Source: Parabacteroides hominis
GTDB taxonomy: Bacteria; Bacteroidota; Bacteroidia; Bacteroidales; Tannerellaceae
Reading direction: 5' to 3'
NCBI RefSeq assembly: GCF_014287585.1
Contig: NZ_JACOOJ010000028.1
Span: forward strand, 4,600-68,599
DNA: 64,000 bases
Each line of letters begins with the position of its first letter. The stretch's first letter is position 1. A model generated the notes under the pieces. The model ran no database searches. It was not told where the DNA came from and was given only the letters and a program-made list of their open reading frames with translations. Positions 38,175 to 48,172 of this stretch are shown here, piece after piece. The position numbers and the translations under genes are program-made.

Positions 38175-39206
38175 CTACATCCTTTTAAGCGCTTCGAGCA
38201 AAGCATCGTTTTCACCCGGCTTGCCGACTGTAATGCGAAGGCAGCCGTTACACATGGTCACGTTTGTCCGGTTGCGGACGATGATACCCTGTCTAACCAG
38301 ATTCTTATAGACCGTATCGGCATTCGTCACTTCGACCAGGATAAAGTTTGCATCCGTAGGATAAATCTTGCGCACGCAGTTCAACTCCGGCAGTGCGGTC
38401 TGCAAACGAATCCGTTCGGAAAGGATCGAACGAAGCTGGTCTTCCATCCGTTCCTTGTTTTCAAGTACATACAAGGCGCGTTCCTGAGTCAGCAGATTAA
38501 CATTGTACGGATATTTGATCTTATTGAGGATCGCAATGATTTCGGGAGAAGCAAAAGCCATCCCCAATCGGATTCCGGCAGCCCCCCATGCTTTCGACAT
38601 GGTCTGCAAGACGATCAGGTTCGGGAATTTGTCCAACTCGCCTAAGAATGAAGGTTCGATGGAGAAGTCGACATAAGCCTCGTCTATCACAACGATTCCC
38701 TGGAACGTGTTCAATACTTTATAAAGACGGTCACGGCTCAGGTTATTTCCCGTCGGGTTGTTGGGTGAACACAGGAATATCACCTTCACCCAGTCGTTTG
38801 CTGCCTCCAAAAGGCTGTCGGTATCGAGGTCGAACTTCCGGTCTAACTTGATCTTCCGGAACTCTACGTTATTGACATTGGCTGCTACTTCATACATCCC
38901 GTAGGAAGGGTCGATGCTTACGATGCTGTCGATAGACGGTTCGCAAAACGCACGGATAATCAGATCGATCGGTTCGTCACTTCCGTTCCCCAGGAAGATA
39001 GACTCGCGTTTCACCCCTTTGAGTTCCGCAATCTTCTTTTTCAGTTCCCATTGCAAGGGATCGGGATAGCGGTTGTACGGTCTGTTAAACGGGTTCTCGT
39101 TTGCATCCAGGAAAACGGAGGCATTGCCCTGAAACTCATCTCTGGCGGACGAGTAGGGCTTCATGTTCCAGACATTGGGTCTGACTAAATCTTTTAAGTC
39201 TTTCAT
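38175..39206 (-). CDS. hisC: Histidinol-phosphate aminotransferase
   Basis: 343 residues. PLP-dependent fold type I. Landmarks: [39 protein letters not shown], and [16 protein letters not shown] with the Schiff-base Lys. It converts imidazole-acetol phosphate to histidinol phosphate. The start overlaps the hisD stop by 4 bases. Confidence 0.98.
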   Translation of the reverse strand: MKDLKDLVRPNVWNMKPYSSARDEFQGNASVFLDANENPFNRPYNRYPDPLQWELKKKIAELKGVKRESIFLGNGSDEPIDLIIRAFCEPSIDSIVSIDPSYGMYEVAANVNNVEFRKIKLDRKFDLDTDSLLEAANDWVKVIFLCSPNNPTGNNLSRDRLYKVLNTFQGIVVIDEAYVDFSIEPSFLGELDKFPNLIVLQTMSKAWGAAGIRLGMAFASPEIIAILNKIKYPYNVNLLTQERALYVLENKERMEDQLRSILSERIRLQTALPELNCVRKIYPTDANFILVEVTNADTVYKNLVRQGIIVRNRTNVTMCNGCLRITVGKPGENDALLEALKRM

Positions 39207-40492
39207 AATGTGTTCAATCTGATTGTTACTGCATTCTTGTGCGCATCCAACTGCTCGTTGGCCGCCATTGCCTGAATCGTCCCGCCCAACTGCTTGATGC
39301 CGTCGGCCGTGATCTCCTGGAACGTGATCTTTTTGATAAAACTGTCCAGGTTCACGCCACTGTAGGCTTTTGCATATCCGTTGGTCGGTAACGTATGGTT
39401 CGTACCGGAAGCATAGTCGCCTGCGCTTTCCGGCGTATAGGGCCCCATAAAGACACTGCCTGCATTCTCGATCTGCCCGGCAATATCAGCATAATCGGTC
39501 GTCTGGATAATCAGATGTTCCGGAGCGTACAGGTTGGTGAAGTCGATCACTTCCTGTTTATCCTTCAGCACGATAAGACGGCTGTGGCCCAACGATTTTT
39601 CCGTGATCTCCTTACGGGGCAACCGGTCCAGTTGTTCCCGGATCGCTTGCATGACCGGTTCGACGATGCTTTCGGATGCCGTCACCAGCATGGCCTGGCT
39701 GTCTACTCCATGTTCTGCCTGGGAAAGGAAATCGGCGGCGATAAAGGCAGGATTGGCCGATTCGTCCGCTATCACTTCCACTTCGGAAGGACCGGCAGGC
39801 ATGTCGATGGCCACCTCTTTCAGGCTGACCAACTGTTTGGCTGCCGTCACATACTGGTTACCGGGCCCGAATATCTTATATACCTTCGGAACCGATTCCG
39901 TTCCGTAAGCCATCGCCGCTATGGCCTGAATGCCTCCAGCCTTGAATATCTTGCTAACTCCTGCCGTTTCCGCGGCAAACAGGATTGCGGGGTGTACCTT
40001 TCCTTCCCTGTCGGGAGGCGTACAAAGCACGATTTCCTTACAACCGGCAATACGGGCCGGGACAGCCAACATCAGGACGGTAGAGAAAAGAGGAGCCGTT
40101 CCACCCGGAATGTACAAACCTACCTTTTCTATAGCTACCGCTTTCTGCCAGCAGGTGACGCCCGGTGTCGTCTCCACCTTCTTTCCTGTAAAACACTGTG
40201 AAGCGTGGAATATCTCTATGTTATTCTTTGCCTGACGAATAGCCTGCTTCAGGTCTTCGGGCACAAGCTCCTTAGCTTCCGCTAATTCCTGTTCGGAAAC
40301 CTGCAATCCTTTGAAAGTTGCAGGATCTATTTTGTCGAACTTCTCCTCATACCGGATAACGGCGGCATCTCCTCCTTTCCGGACTTCATCCAGCACCGTG
40401 CGAACCGTATCGAACAGTGTCGTGACATCCAGCGCCGGACGCAGGGCCAATGAGGCCCATTCTTCTCTTGACGGATATTTGATTACTTCCAC
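39203..40492 (-). CDS. hisD: Histidinol dehydrogenase
   Basis: 429 residues. Zinc enzyme doing the last two oxidations from histidinol to histidine. Motifs: [72 protein letters not shown] in two blocks, and YAPEHLII. Coupled to hisC by a 4-base overlap and 33 bases after hisG. Confidence 0.98.
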   Translation of the reverse strand: MEVIKYPSREEWASLALRPALDVTTLFDTVRTVLDEVRKGGDAAVIRYEEKFDKIDPATFKGLQVSEQELAEAKELVPEDLKQAIRQAKNNIEIFHASQCFTGKKVETTPGVTCWQKAVAIEKVGLYIPGGTAPLFSTVLMLAVPARIAGCKEIVLCTPPDREGKVHPAILFAAETAGVSKIFKAGGIQAIAAMAYGTESVPKVYKIFGPGNQYVTAAKQLVSLKEVAIDMPAGPSEVEVIADESANPAFIAADFLSQAEHGVDSQAMLVTASESIVEPVMQAIREQLDRLPRKEITEKSLGHSRLIVLKDKQEVIDFTNLYAPEHLIIQTTDYADIAGQIENAGSVFMGPYTPESAGDYASGTNHTLPTNGYAKAYSGVNLDSFIKKITFQEITADGIKQLGGTIQAMAANEQLDAHKNAVTIRLNTL

Positions 40493-40525
40493 TTTCTAAA
40501 TTGATAATTAAAAATCAAAAAATGT

Positions 40526-41377
40526 TTACAAAATCATTTTCTCAATCGGTATCACCAATATACCTTCTGCTCCCAACGATTTCAGTTTACCGATGATTTC
40601 CCAGAAATGTTTCTCCGCTATGACAGACTGGACAGACACCCAGTTCTCGTCGGCAAGCGGCGTGATGGTCGGGCTCTTCATACCCGGCAGCACTTCTATG
40701 ATCTCGTTCATCTTGTCTTTCGGAGCGTTCAGCAATACATATTTCTTGCCTTCCGCAACCTGGATCGCCTCGAAACGGAACAACAGTTCATCCAGGATAG
40801 CCTGTTTTTCATCCGACAGGTTGTTGTTGGCAATCAACAGGGCTTCGCTCTGCATGATGACTTCCACCTCTTTGAGCTGATTGCTCACCAATGTGCTGCC
40901 GGAGCTGACAATATCGAAAATCGCATCCGCGAGGCCGATACCCGGCGCAATTTCCACAGATCCGCTGATTACGTGAAGGTCTGCTTTCACTCCCTTTTTG
41001 GCCAGATAAGCCTTCAGTATTTCCGGATAAGAAGTAGCGATCGTCTTTCCGGCGAACCATTCCACCCCCTGGTAATCTTCATCTTTCGGAATGGCGAGTG
41101 AAAGGCGGCATTTGCTGAATCCCAAACGTTTGATCAGCTTCGCCTCCTGTCCTTTCTCTACATATTCGTTTTCGCCTACGATACCTATGTCGGCAACGCC
41201 ATTGGCAACTGATTGCGGGATATCGTCGTCGCGAAGGAATAAGACTTCTACAGGAAACCCTTTTGCCGACAACAGCAAAATACGTTTTCCCCTGTTCAGT
41301 TTGATACCGGCTTCTTCCAAGAGAAGCATTGTTTCATCGTAAAGACGACCTTTAGATTGTACTGCGATTCGTAACAT
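40526..41377 (-). CDS. hisG: ATP phosphoribosyltransferase, long form
   Basis: 283 residues, the long HisG type with a C-terminal regulatory ACT-like domain, so no HisZ partner is needed. First step of histidine synthesis, feedback-inhibited by histidine. Motifs: IAVQSKGRLYDETMLLLEEAG at the N-terminus, ADIGIVGENEYVEKG, and the PRPP loop region DIVSSGSTLVSNQLKEVE. First structural gene behind the his attenuator. Confidence 0.98.
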   Translation of the reverse strand: MLRIAVQSKGRLYDETMLLLEEAGIKLNRGKRILLLSAKGFPVEVLFLRDDDIPQSVANGVADIGIVGENEYVEKGQEAKLIKRLGFSKCRLSLAIPKDEDYQGVEWFAGKTIATSYPEILKAYLAKKGVKADLHVISGSVEIAPGIGLADAIFDIVSSGSTLVSNQLKEVEVIMQSEALLIANNNLSDEKQAILDELLFRFEAIQVAEGKKYVLLNAPKDKMNEIIEVLPGMKSPTITPLADENWVSVQSVIAEKHFWEIIGKLKSLGAEGILVIPIEKMIL

Positions 41378-41408
41378 GTTTATTTTGTTTATATATATTA
41401 TTCCAAAA

Positions 41409-41444
41409 ACAAAATAAGGCCCACCGTAAACGGCAAGCCTTATT
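41409..41444 (-). terminator. his operon attenuator terminator
   Basis: Minus strand AATAAGGCTTGCCG, a TTTAC loop and CGGTGGGCCTTATT, followed by a T-rich run, 32 bases before hisG. The 5' arm can instead pair with an identical upstream octamer (CGGTGGGC at 41484-41477) just after the leader peptide stop. Confidence 0.85.
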
Positions 41445-41486
41445 CATTTATATCATATGTTCCTACATACCACACAGCCCACCGAA

Positions 41487-41537
41487 CTATTGCCCGTTGT
41501 AATGATGATGGTGGAGATGCAGAACTGTACTTTTCAT
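41487..41537 (-). CDS. hisL: His operon leader peptide
   Basis: 16 codons plus TAG: MKSTVLHLHHHHYNGQ. Five of six consecutive codons (41519-41502) are His, with Leu between the first two. Histidine starvation would stall the ribosome here and free the octamer right after the stop for antiterminator pairing; full translation would cover it and allow the terminator. Too short for most gene finders but the arrangement is unmistakable. Confidence 0.9.
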   Translation of the reverse strand: MKSTVLHLHHHHYNGQ

Positions 41538-41557
41538 TTGTTATTATTTTTACGCTG

Positions 41558-41587
41558 CAAAGTTACAATAATAATTGAATTGGCAAA
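41558..41587 (-). promoter_or_regulatory. Promoter of the his operon
   Basis: Minus strand: TTTG at 41587-41584, 18 bases, TAACTTTG at 41565-41558, 20 bases before the leader peptide. Confidence 0.65.
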
Positions 41588-41630
41588 TAAAACTTACAAA
41601 AGATTAGCTAAGCAGGGCAATTTTTTTCTC

Positions 41631-44177
41631 TCAATCGTGCAACCTGTACAAATGATCCGCCTGCTGACGGATTTTATTTGAAAGCAGGACCGGATAGTCC
41701 GGGTGGGTGGCAAAGAAATCGTCCACCTCCTTCTTAGCTTCCGGCGAAGTATGTCCGCTCAGCAAAGCCCGTACCCAGTCGCGCGGGAAAAAGATATCCC
41801 CCGTACGCTGCACTTCCTGCAAGACTTCCAGAGCCGGACGGATATAACCGACCGCTTCTTTCTGGCGCAACTGGCAGTTCAGGTTCGACAAGGCAGCCGA
41901 AGCCCACGGTTCGACACGGCGGTTCCCGGCTACGAGCAGGGATGCAAATACACTGTCGCGTACTTCCTTTCGGGGAGAGACGGATGGCGAGATGAACGCA
42001 TATTGCCGTTTACGGTCTGGGTTGGTGATCCGGGCTTGCTGGGTTGCTACAATTTCATCGGCTTTGTCAGGCATTTGGATTGCCAGGCCGTACGACAGGC
42101 TGATATAATCGTTTTCGCTCAGCGAACAACCGGCAGGCGCTTTCCCGTCTTTCCAGAGCGCGTACAGTCTTCCGACCGCTTCCGGCGAACGGGCAATGGA
42201 GCGATACTGACGGAACGCCTGCAAACGTCTCTGGGGTTGTTCTGCCGTTGTCACGATTCGCCAAAGCACCTGTTCCAGTTTCTTCGGATCAGAGGGATAT
42301 AAACGCTGGCAATTGCCGATATATCCGAGGGCTACCGAGAACAACAGGGAATTATTTTCCCCCGGCAGATAATCCAACATGGCTTCCATATAGGATTCCG
42401 AAGAGATCGTCCGGTTCAATAAATTCTCATACAGTGTAATTAACAAGGAACCTCTCAACACTTCGTCCTTGCAAACGGGAAGATAGGCCAAACAAGCCTT
42501 TGTATCTTTTTCAAGCAGACGGAAGAAACCATATCCTTTGCCGTCGGCATTGGGAATGACGAAGCTGCCTTCGCCTGCCTGCCTTTTCAAATCCACAAAC
42601 TTCAACCTCTCGTCTTTTGCAAATGTAGCTTGCACTTCCTCAGTCTCCCCATCCGGATGAACGATAAGAAAAGACAAATCCTGTTCCCACAGAAGTCCGC
42701 GACCTAATGGGTCAGACTGTTCGACATACAATTTTTTACCTGCCTCGCAAGAGATTTCAGGCATACCCTTTTCATTCACCCAGACATGGCTCCAGGCAGA
42801 CAGGTCGTCGTCCGTATATGTGTCCAAGATACCGATCAGCCCTTCCCAGGTCGCATTCCCGTAAGCATACGTTTTCAGATATTCCCGGATTCCTTTCCGG
42901 AAAGGCTCCTTCCCCATTTTCTTCACCAGCATTTCCAGGATAACCGGAGACTTATCATAGATGATATTGCCGTACATCAAGCCTGCATCCCGCATATTCT
43001 CCAGTTGCTGCTTTACCGGATTGGCGCCTGCGGTACGGTCTTCGGAATAGGCCGCCGGGATATAATCGAGCATGAAGTTCAGGGAATGGTTCACCTCCGG
43101 AAACAGAGGCTCGATCATCCGGGAGGCATAATAATTGGCAAAGACCTCTTTTGTCCAGACATCATTGAACCATTCCATCGTCACGAAGTCCCCGAACCAC
43201 ATATGCGAGGTCTCGTGCGCAATCAGGGAACTGCGTCCTAAACGCTCGTTCAATGTCGGGTTCTCGTTCAGGAACATCCGCCCGTCCGTATATAAAGTCG
43301 CTCCCGTATGTTCCATTCCGCCGAACTGGAATCCCGGCATAATGATCAGGTCGTATTTGGCAAAGGGGTACGGTATCTGGGTATATTCCTCCTGCCATTC
43401 GAGTGCATCGAACACTTCGGAGGCAATATCGGGGCACTGTGCCACCTTCTTCGGATCGGTCTCGCGATGGTAGATCGAAATATTCCGCCCGTCGCGCGAA
43501 TAAGTTTCCCGTGTCAGCTTACCGGCGACGAAAGAGAAAAGATAGGTACTGAGCGGTTCCGTTTCCCGGAAATAAACCCGCCTGCGTCCGGTGACGGAAG
43601 TCGAATCCACCTGCTCGATCGCCCCGTTAGCGACAGCCTGCCAGGAGGACGGAACTTCCAACGACAGGGTGAAAACCGATTTCATATCCGGCTGGTCGAA
43701 ACAAGGGAAGAGCGTACGCGCCCGGTCAGGGACCAGCAACGTATATAGGAATTCATCCCGGCGGTTCAGCGACTGGTCGTTTGCCGTAAATTCGACGGTT
43801 ACGCGATTCTCTCCGTTTGCCACGTCTTTTGCGCCGATCACGATATGTTCGTCCTTAACTGTATAAGGGACTTTCCTGCCATTCAACAAAACCGAGGCAA
43901 CCTGTTCCGGTTCTCCCCGGAAGTCTATGATAACCGGCTGCTTTTCCCGGACGGCAAGCGTTATTTCCGCTGTGCCTGTGACGGCCTCTTCGCGCGATTC
44001 CGGGATGGAGAAAAAGAGGTTGTAACGAACCCCCTCGAAATGTTCTTTCCTGAACTGAGCCAATTCCCGGCTGACTCCCGGTTGCAACAGCACCGCATCC
44101 GGCGCAGGATTACCGCAAGCTGTCAACAAACCGATAGCCGCCACTCCTATAAGTTGTTTTATATTTTCAGTATTCAT
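41631..44177 (-). CDS. M1-family aminopeptidase, lipoprotein
   Basis: 848 residues. Lipoprotein signal (lipobox LLTAC, mature CGNPAP). The M1 core has the substrate-binding motif FGGMEHTGATLY (a GAMEN variant) and the zinc site HETSHMWFGDFVTMEWFNDVWTKEVFANY split over two blocks: HExxH with the third ligand Glu 18 residues later. An N-terminal beta domain and a helical C-terminal ERAP-like domain complete the family fold. It should trim peptides in the periplasm or at the cell surface. Confidence 0.95.
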   Translation of the reverse strand: MNTENIKQLIGVAAIGLLTACGNPAPDAVLLQPGVSRELAQFRKEHFEGVRYNLFFSIPESREEAVTGTAEITLAVREKQPVIIDFRGEPEQVASVLLNGRKVPYTVKDEHIVIGAKDVANGENRVTVEFTANDQSLNRRDEFLYTLLVPDRARTLFPCFDQPDMKSVFTLSLEVPSSWQAVANGAIEQVDSTSVTGRRRVYFRETEPLSTYLFSFVAGKLTRETYSRDGRNISIYHRETDPKKVAQCPDIASEVFDALEWQEEYTQIPYPFAKYDLIIMPGFQFGGMEHTGATLYTDGRMFLNENPTLNERLGRSSLIAHETSHMWFGDFVTMEWFNDVWTKEVFANYYASRMIEPLFPEVNHSLNFMLDYIPAAYSEDRTAGANPVKQQLENMRDAGLMYGNIIYDKSPVILEMLVKKMGKEPFRKGIREYLKTYAYGNATWEGLIGILDTYTDDDLSAWSHVWVNEKGMPEISCEAGKKLYVEQSDPLGRGLLWEQDLSFLIVHPDGETEEVQATFAKDERLKFVDLKRQAGEGSFVIPNADGKGYGFFRLLEKDTKACLAYLPVCKDEVLRGSLLITLYENLLNRTISSESYMEAMLDYLPGENNSLLFSVALGYIGNCQRLYPSDPKKLEQVLWRIVTTAEQPQRRLQAFRQYRSIARSPEAVGRLYALWKDGKAPAGCSLSENDYISLSYGLAIQMPDKADEIVATQQARITNPDRKRQYAFISPSVSPRKEVRDSVFASLLVAGNRRVEPWASAALSNLNCQLRQKEAVGYIRPALEVLQEVQRTGDIFFPRDWVRALLSGHTSPEAKKEVDDFFATHPDYPVLLSNKIRQQADHLYRLHD

Positions 44178-44193
44178 TGTAATTAAAATCTTT

Positions 44194-44649
44194 TTATTCC
44201 CTCAAATACTCTGCGATGGACATGAAGTTCCGTTCCAACAGATACATTTGGCTTGCCATAAAGGAGAAAAACTCGCCCCAGTCCTGACGGCGGTGAAAAT
44301 CGATCCCGGATTTGGAGGTGTAAATACGGGCTACCTGCTTTCCGGTATCACGCACAAAACAAATGTCCCAGATCAACCCCTCCAGAAAATCCATTTCCAG
44401 CGTATCCTTATACCACGTCAGGCGTTCGAACATTTCCAGCCGGGCTTCTTCGCCCCTATGGTTCACTTCGAGGATGACAAAAGCGCCATCTCTTGTTGCA
44501 TCGAATTTGAGTTCGACTCCTTTCACCTTCGTATCATACAAAGTCCACATTTTCTTGCGTCCTCTCAGATACGGCTGTACTTCACAAAATGAGGCGAAAC
44601 TTTCCCAAAATTCAAGTTTCAGGTTCTTGAGCTCGTCTTTACTATACAT
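44194..44649 (-). CDS. DUF4268-family protein
   Basis: 151 residues. Matches the DUF4268 pattern: an EFWESFASFC start, GRKKMWTLYDTKVKGVELKFDA, EVNHRGEEARLEMFERL, and KSGIDFHRRQDWGEFFSFMA. Function unknown. It starts 1 base before the M16 stop ends, so it is translationally coupled to the upstream peptidase and 16 bases ahead of the M1 gene; three genes in one leftward unit. Confidence 0.9.
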   Translation of the reverse strand: MYSKDELKNLKLEFWESFASFCEVQPYLRGRKKMWTLYDTKVKGVELKFDATRDGAFVILEVNHRGEEARLEMFERLTWYKDTLEMDFLEGLIWDICFVRDTGKQVARIYTSKSGIDFHRRQDWGEFFSFMASQMYLLERNFMSIAEYLRE

Positions 44650-47538
44650 TTATTTATATATGTCTTTCTTTTTCACTTTTACTATCGTACCGTATTCGGC
44701 CAGCTTGTTCATATCGATACGTTTCCGGTTTCCGGCAATCACGTAAACGACCGGGCGGCCACTGATCTGCTCCTGATAGAAGCGGGAAATATCCTGCATA
44801 TCCATCGTTGCGATATCCCGCAGGAATTCTTCAGCCGGATCACGGTCGAAACCTTCCATACGCGCACTTGCCACTTTCTCGGACAGGTTACGGAAAGGCG
44901 GATAATCGTTATTGATGCGGTTGGCCAACATCTGTTTGATCGCCTCCACCCTTTCCGGCTTCAACGGCATTTCCCGGATCAGCGAATCCAGTACGCCCAA
45001 CGCATCCAGCGTCTTGTCGCTCTGGGTGGACAGCATTGCCGTAAAAGATCCGGCAGTCCCCTTATGCGCATGGTTCGGCAACTGATAACGACCGCTTGTC
45101 CGGTATGCAAAAGAGCGGAACTCCCTAATCTCCTGGAACATCAGCGACGACATATCGCCCCCGAAGTAGACGGAGAACAGCCGGGAGGCATGGCGGGAAG
45201 CCTTGTCATCGACTGGATCGCCCTTGACATAGCTGTAAACGATGCTCTGCGTCATATCCGGCATATCGATAAAAAAGACTGTCGGCTTGTCGTATTGCTT
45301 CAACTCGCGGTAATAGGGAGAATTGGAGGCTACGGTCGTCCGCTCCAACGGGATATGCCGGCGAATCGTCCCGATCACCTTCTCCACAGGCAATGTGCCG
45401 CAGTAGTGAAGGTCGCACTGTACGTTCCGTACCTTATCATAGACCGCCAACAGATCTTTGCCCTTCAGCTTCTTGATCTGTGAGAGTGAAAGCTTGCGCA
45501 GGTAACGGGACTGGTCGCCGTACTTCACCTGTTCTAACAAAGCCGATGCCACATTGTCGCCCGACTTGAAAAAGGCTTTTTCCGAGACTTTGGCATCGTC
45601 CACAATCTGACGGAGCTTCTTGTCGTCTGCCTTTGCATGGCGGATGAAGTCGCCCACAAGTTCCATCGTCTCGTCGATATGGTTATCGAAACCGGTCACC
45701 TTCATGACAAAAGCATCGGGCGTCACATCGAAAGCAAGCGTGCTCCCGATCGATTGCAAGCGGCTGCGGAACTGCTCGAAGGGCAAAGAATCGGTTCCTA
45801 ACAATTGCAGGTAGTTGATGAGCTGCATCAACTCCGGTTGCTCCAATGCACCGATTCCATAGGAGATATTGAAGGTGAAAATATCGTTCAGCGGATTAGG
45901 AGTCGTGTATAACGTCACCAAAGGAGCCAGCTTCGACGTCTTCACATCCTTTTCGAAATCGATGATACGAGGCGCTACTTGCTGTTCCGGTATCTTCTCC
46001 AACTGTTCGGCATAGGAAGAGGAAGCGTCTGCATGCCGGGGGACGACCGGGGAAAAAGCCGGTTTCGGCAGATTGTCCTTCGGATATTTCCCCGTGCTCT
46101 TGGTTACGCACAGATAGTTATTGCTGAAATATTTTTGGGCGACACGCACGACATCCTCTTTCGTGATAGACTCGATCCGCGCCACCTCGTTCAGGTAATC
46201 GTCCCAACTCTTTCCCTGCGAGAACAGATTCATCATGACCGTCGCACGCGAGTCGATATTCTCCAATGCGGAAGCATACTGCCGTTTCTGTTCCAGTTTC
46301 AGGCTGTTGAACACTTCGTCGCTAAAGTCTCCGTTCTTCACCCGGTTGATCTCGTTCCAGACCATCTTCTCGGCCGAACTGTACGACTGGATCAACAATT
46401 TCGGCATAATGGCGACCGCGAGGATCCCCGCCTCATTCATGCTTTCGTTGATGGCAAGGGCTCCCATCAGCTTATGTTCCACCATCAGTTTGTCCAGATA
46501 GCCCGTACCGTTGGCGTTGTTCAGCAGGTTGACCGCTATATTCAAGGCAACCTGGTCCTCATGGTTGGCCGAAACACCCCGGAAACCCAGCCCCATCGCT
46601 TTAATAAAGGGGATCGGGAACTTCACCTTCATTTTCTCCCGTCCGTTGAACGGCGGTAGCATCACCTTCTCCGGCTTCGGAACGTTGCCCGAACGGATGC
46701 GTGAAAAGGTCTTTTCCAGGACAGGCATAACCTGCTGCGTATCAAAATCGCCGCTAAGGATCAGCGCCATATTGGATGCCACATAATAGTCCTCGAAAAA
46801 CTTGCGCATCTCCGTCAGCCGCGGATTCTTGAGGTTCTTCGTGCTGCCGATAATCGGATAGGCATAGGGGTGAGGCCCGAAATAACGAGCCATCAACGTG
46901 TCCATCACCTGGCCGCCGATGAAGTCACCGTACATGTTCTTCTCCTCATAAACCGTTTCCAGTTCGCTTTGGAAAAGACGAAAGACGGGGTTAATCAGGC
47001 GTTCGCTGTTGATCTCCGCCCATTGGACCATATATTGCGGGGAAAACGTATTGAAATAGATCGTAGCATCGTATGAGGTCGCCGCATTCAGGCCGGAACC
47101 CCCGAACCGGCTGATCAGCCGGTTGAACTCATTGGGTATGACATATTCGGAAGAGCGGATGCTCAGTTCGTTGATCTCCTTTTGCAGGCGGGCACGTACC
47201 GCAACATCTTCCGTCATGGCCAGTTCGTCGTATTTCATGGCGATGGAGTCCAGCAAGACCTTCTCCGACTCGTAATCGAGTGTCCCGATACGTTCTGTTC
47301 CCTTAAACATCATGTGCTCGAAATAATGGGCGATACCTGTGTCCGGACAATCCTTCGACCCCGCTTTCACGACGACGGCGCCGAAAACCTTCGGCTGGCT
47401 GTGATCTTCGTTCAGCCAAACGGTCAGTCCGTTTTCCAGTTTATATTCTTTTACTTTGAGAGCGCCCAATTCCTCTGCTTGCGATTGATAAGAACAACAT
47501 GCGAATACCATCATCACTACTTTTAAATTCACGGTCAT
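44650..47538 (-). CDS. M16-family zinc peptidase (tandem M16 domains)
   Basis: 962 residues. Signal peptide after MTVNLKVVMMVFACC. The first M16 domain carries the inverted zinc motif HYFEHMMFKG (HxxEH) with downstream Glu in ETVYEEKNM; the second domain lacks HxxEH and serves as the closed half of the clam. Resembles PqqL/pitrilysin-type periplasmic peptidases. I start at ATG 47538 rather than 47640: a -7 box at 47563-47570 falls inside the longer reading. Confidence 0.94.
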   Translation of the reverse strand: MTVNLKVVMMVFACCSYQSQAEELGALKVKEYKLENGLTVWLNEDHSQPKVFGAVVVKAGSKDCPDTGIAHYFEHMMFKGTERIGTLDYESEKVLLDSIAMKYDELAMTEDVAVRARLQKEINELSIRSSEYVIPNEFNRLISRFGGSGLNAATSYDATIYFNTFSPQYMVQWAEINSERLINPVFRLFQSELETVYEEKNMYGDFIGGQVMDTLMARYFGPHPYAYPIIGSTKNLKNPRLTEMRKFFEDYYVASNMALILSGDFDTQQVMPVLEKTFSRIRSGNVPKPEKVMLPPFNGREKMKVKFPIPFIKAMGLGFRGVSANHEDQVALNIAVNLLNNANGTGYLDKLMVEHKLMGALAINESMNEAGILAVAIMPKLLIQSYSSAEKMVWNEINRVKNGDFSDEVFNSLKLEQKRQYASALENIDSRATVMMNLFSQGKSWDDYLNEVARIESITKEDVVRVAQKYFSNNYLCVTKSTGKYPKDNLPKPAFSPVVPRHADASSSYAEQLEKIPEQQVAPRIIDFEKDVKTSKLAPLVTLYTTPNPLNDIFTFNISYGIGALEQPELMQLINYLQLLGTDSLPFEQFRSRLQSIGSTLAFDVTPDAFVMKVTGFDNHIDETMELVGDFIRHAKADDKKLRQIVDDAKVSEKAFFKSGDNVASALLEQVKYGDQSRYLRKLSLSQIKKLKGKDLLAVYDKVRNVQCDLHYCGTLPVEKVIGTIRRHIPLERTTVASNSPYYRELKQYDKPTVFFIDMPDMTQSIVYSYVKGDPVDDKASRHASRLFSVYFGGDMSSLMFQEIREFRSFAYRTSGRYQLPNHAHKGTAGSFTAMLSTQSDKTLDALGVLDSLIREMPLKPERVEAIKQMLANRINNDYPPFRNLSEKVASARMEGFDRDPAEEFLRDIATMDMQDISRFYQEQISGRPVVYVIAGNRKRIDMNKLAEYGTIVKVKKKDIYK

Positions 47539-47562
47539 GCTACAGATTTGTAATATCAGCGT

Positions 47563-47570
47563 CAAAGATA
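47563..47570 (-). promoter_or_regulatory. -7 box of the M16/DUF4268/M1 unit
   Basis: Minus-strand TATCTTTG, 25 bases before ATG 47538; it supports the shorter start. Confidence 0.5.
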
Positions 47571-47732
47571 AGAATAAAAAACGAGAGATTGAGCGGATGA
47601 GCGCAAGAAGGTTGTAAACAAGTGACTTAAAGGAAAGCAAGCTCTACAAGAAATAATTTCGAATACTCGAAAATCAGTAAAAACGGTACAAATTCCCTCT
47701 TTATCGTTACGTCCGCTTTTATTAGGATATGA

Positions 47733-47740
47733 TAATTTTG
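47733..47740 (+). promoter_or_regulatory. -7 box upstream of the cupin/reductase/amidohydrolase genes
   Basis: TAATTTTG. About 100 bases before the broken cupin start; it could drive the following three genes. Confidence 0.35.
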
Positions 47741-47842
47741 CATCATCAAAATAAGAGAAACATGGCTGCCCGTGTCCCAACATGGCTTGAAGACATCGAA
47801 GCCTCAAATGTAACAGAAACTCACGATAAATAATATAACAAC

Positions 47843-48153
47843 ATGGTAAAAGCAATTTTTAACAAGATGAATGCAAAAACAATCTTATGTACATTTATAA
47901 TTCTCTTTTTCATGCACCCGCAGATAATGGCGCAAACCGAGACAAAAGCCGATTATCCCGATATTATCAGGAGGAAGGCTCGCCGAAGCGCATCATCAAA
48001 AAAGGGGATGTAATCGTATCGCCCGTCGATGTCCGTCATTGGAACGGGGCTACACCCGACAAACCGTTGGTCTGCCTCACCGTAACCGAACACTCTGTCG
48101 ACGGTCATGTTGTACAACTGCGTGCTGTAACGGAAGAAGAGTATAAACAATAA
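47843..48153 (+). pseudogene. Exported cupin, internally deleted and frameshifted
   Basis: From ATG 47843 one frame reads a signal peptide (MVKAIFNKMNAKTILCTFII then LFFMHPQIMAQTETKADYPD) and soon stops. A second frame, two bases off, continues with YYQEEGSPKRIIKKGDVIVS, PVDVRHWNGATPDKPLVCL and ends EEEYKQ, the C-terminal half of a cupin (metal/His motif DVRHWNG). The first half of the cupin barrel, about 60 residues, is missing. The junction lies near 47955-47970. A functional product is unlikely. Confidence 0.8.
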
Positions 48154-48157
48154 ATCA

Positions 48158-48163
48158 AGGAGG
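48158..48163 (+). promoter_or_regulatory. Perfect Shine-Dalgarno box before the aldo/keto reductase
   Basis: AGGAGG, 9 bases before ATG 48173. Unusual for Bacteroidetes, whose genes rarely have one; most other starts in the window have none. Confidence 0.8.
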
Positions 48164-48172
48164 AACATACAA

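Noticed and set aside
47762..47833. Tiny frame of 23 codons (MAARVPTWLEDIEASNVTETHDK)
   Set aside because: Looks somewhat coding and lies just before the broken cupin, but it is too short to support as a gene and has no ribosome site; may be a leftover of a neighbouring gene.
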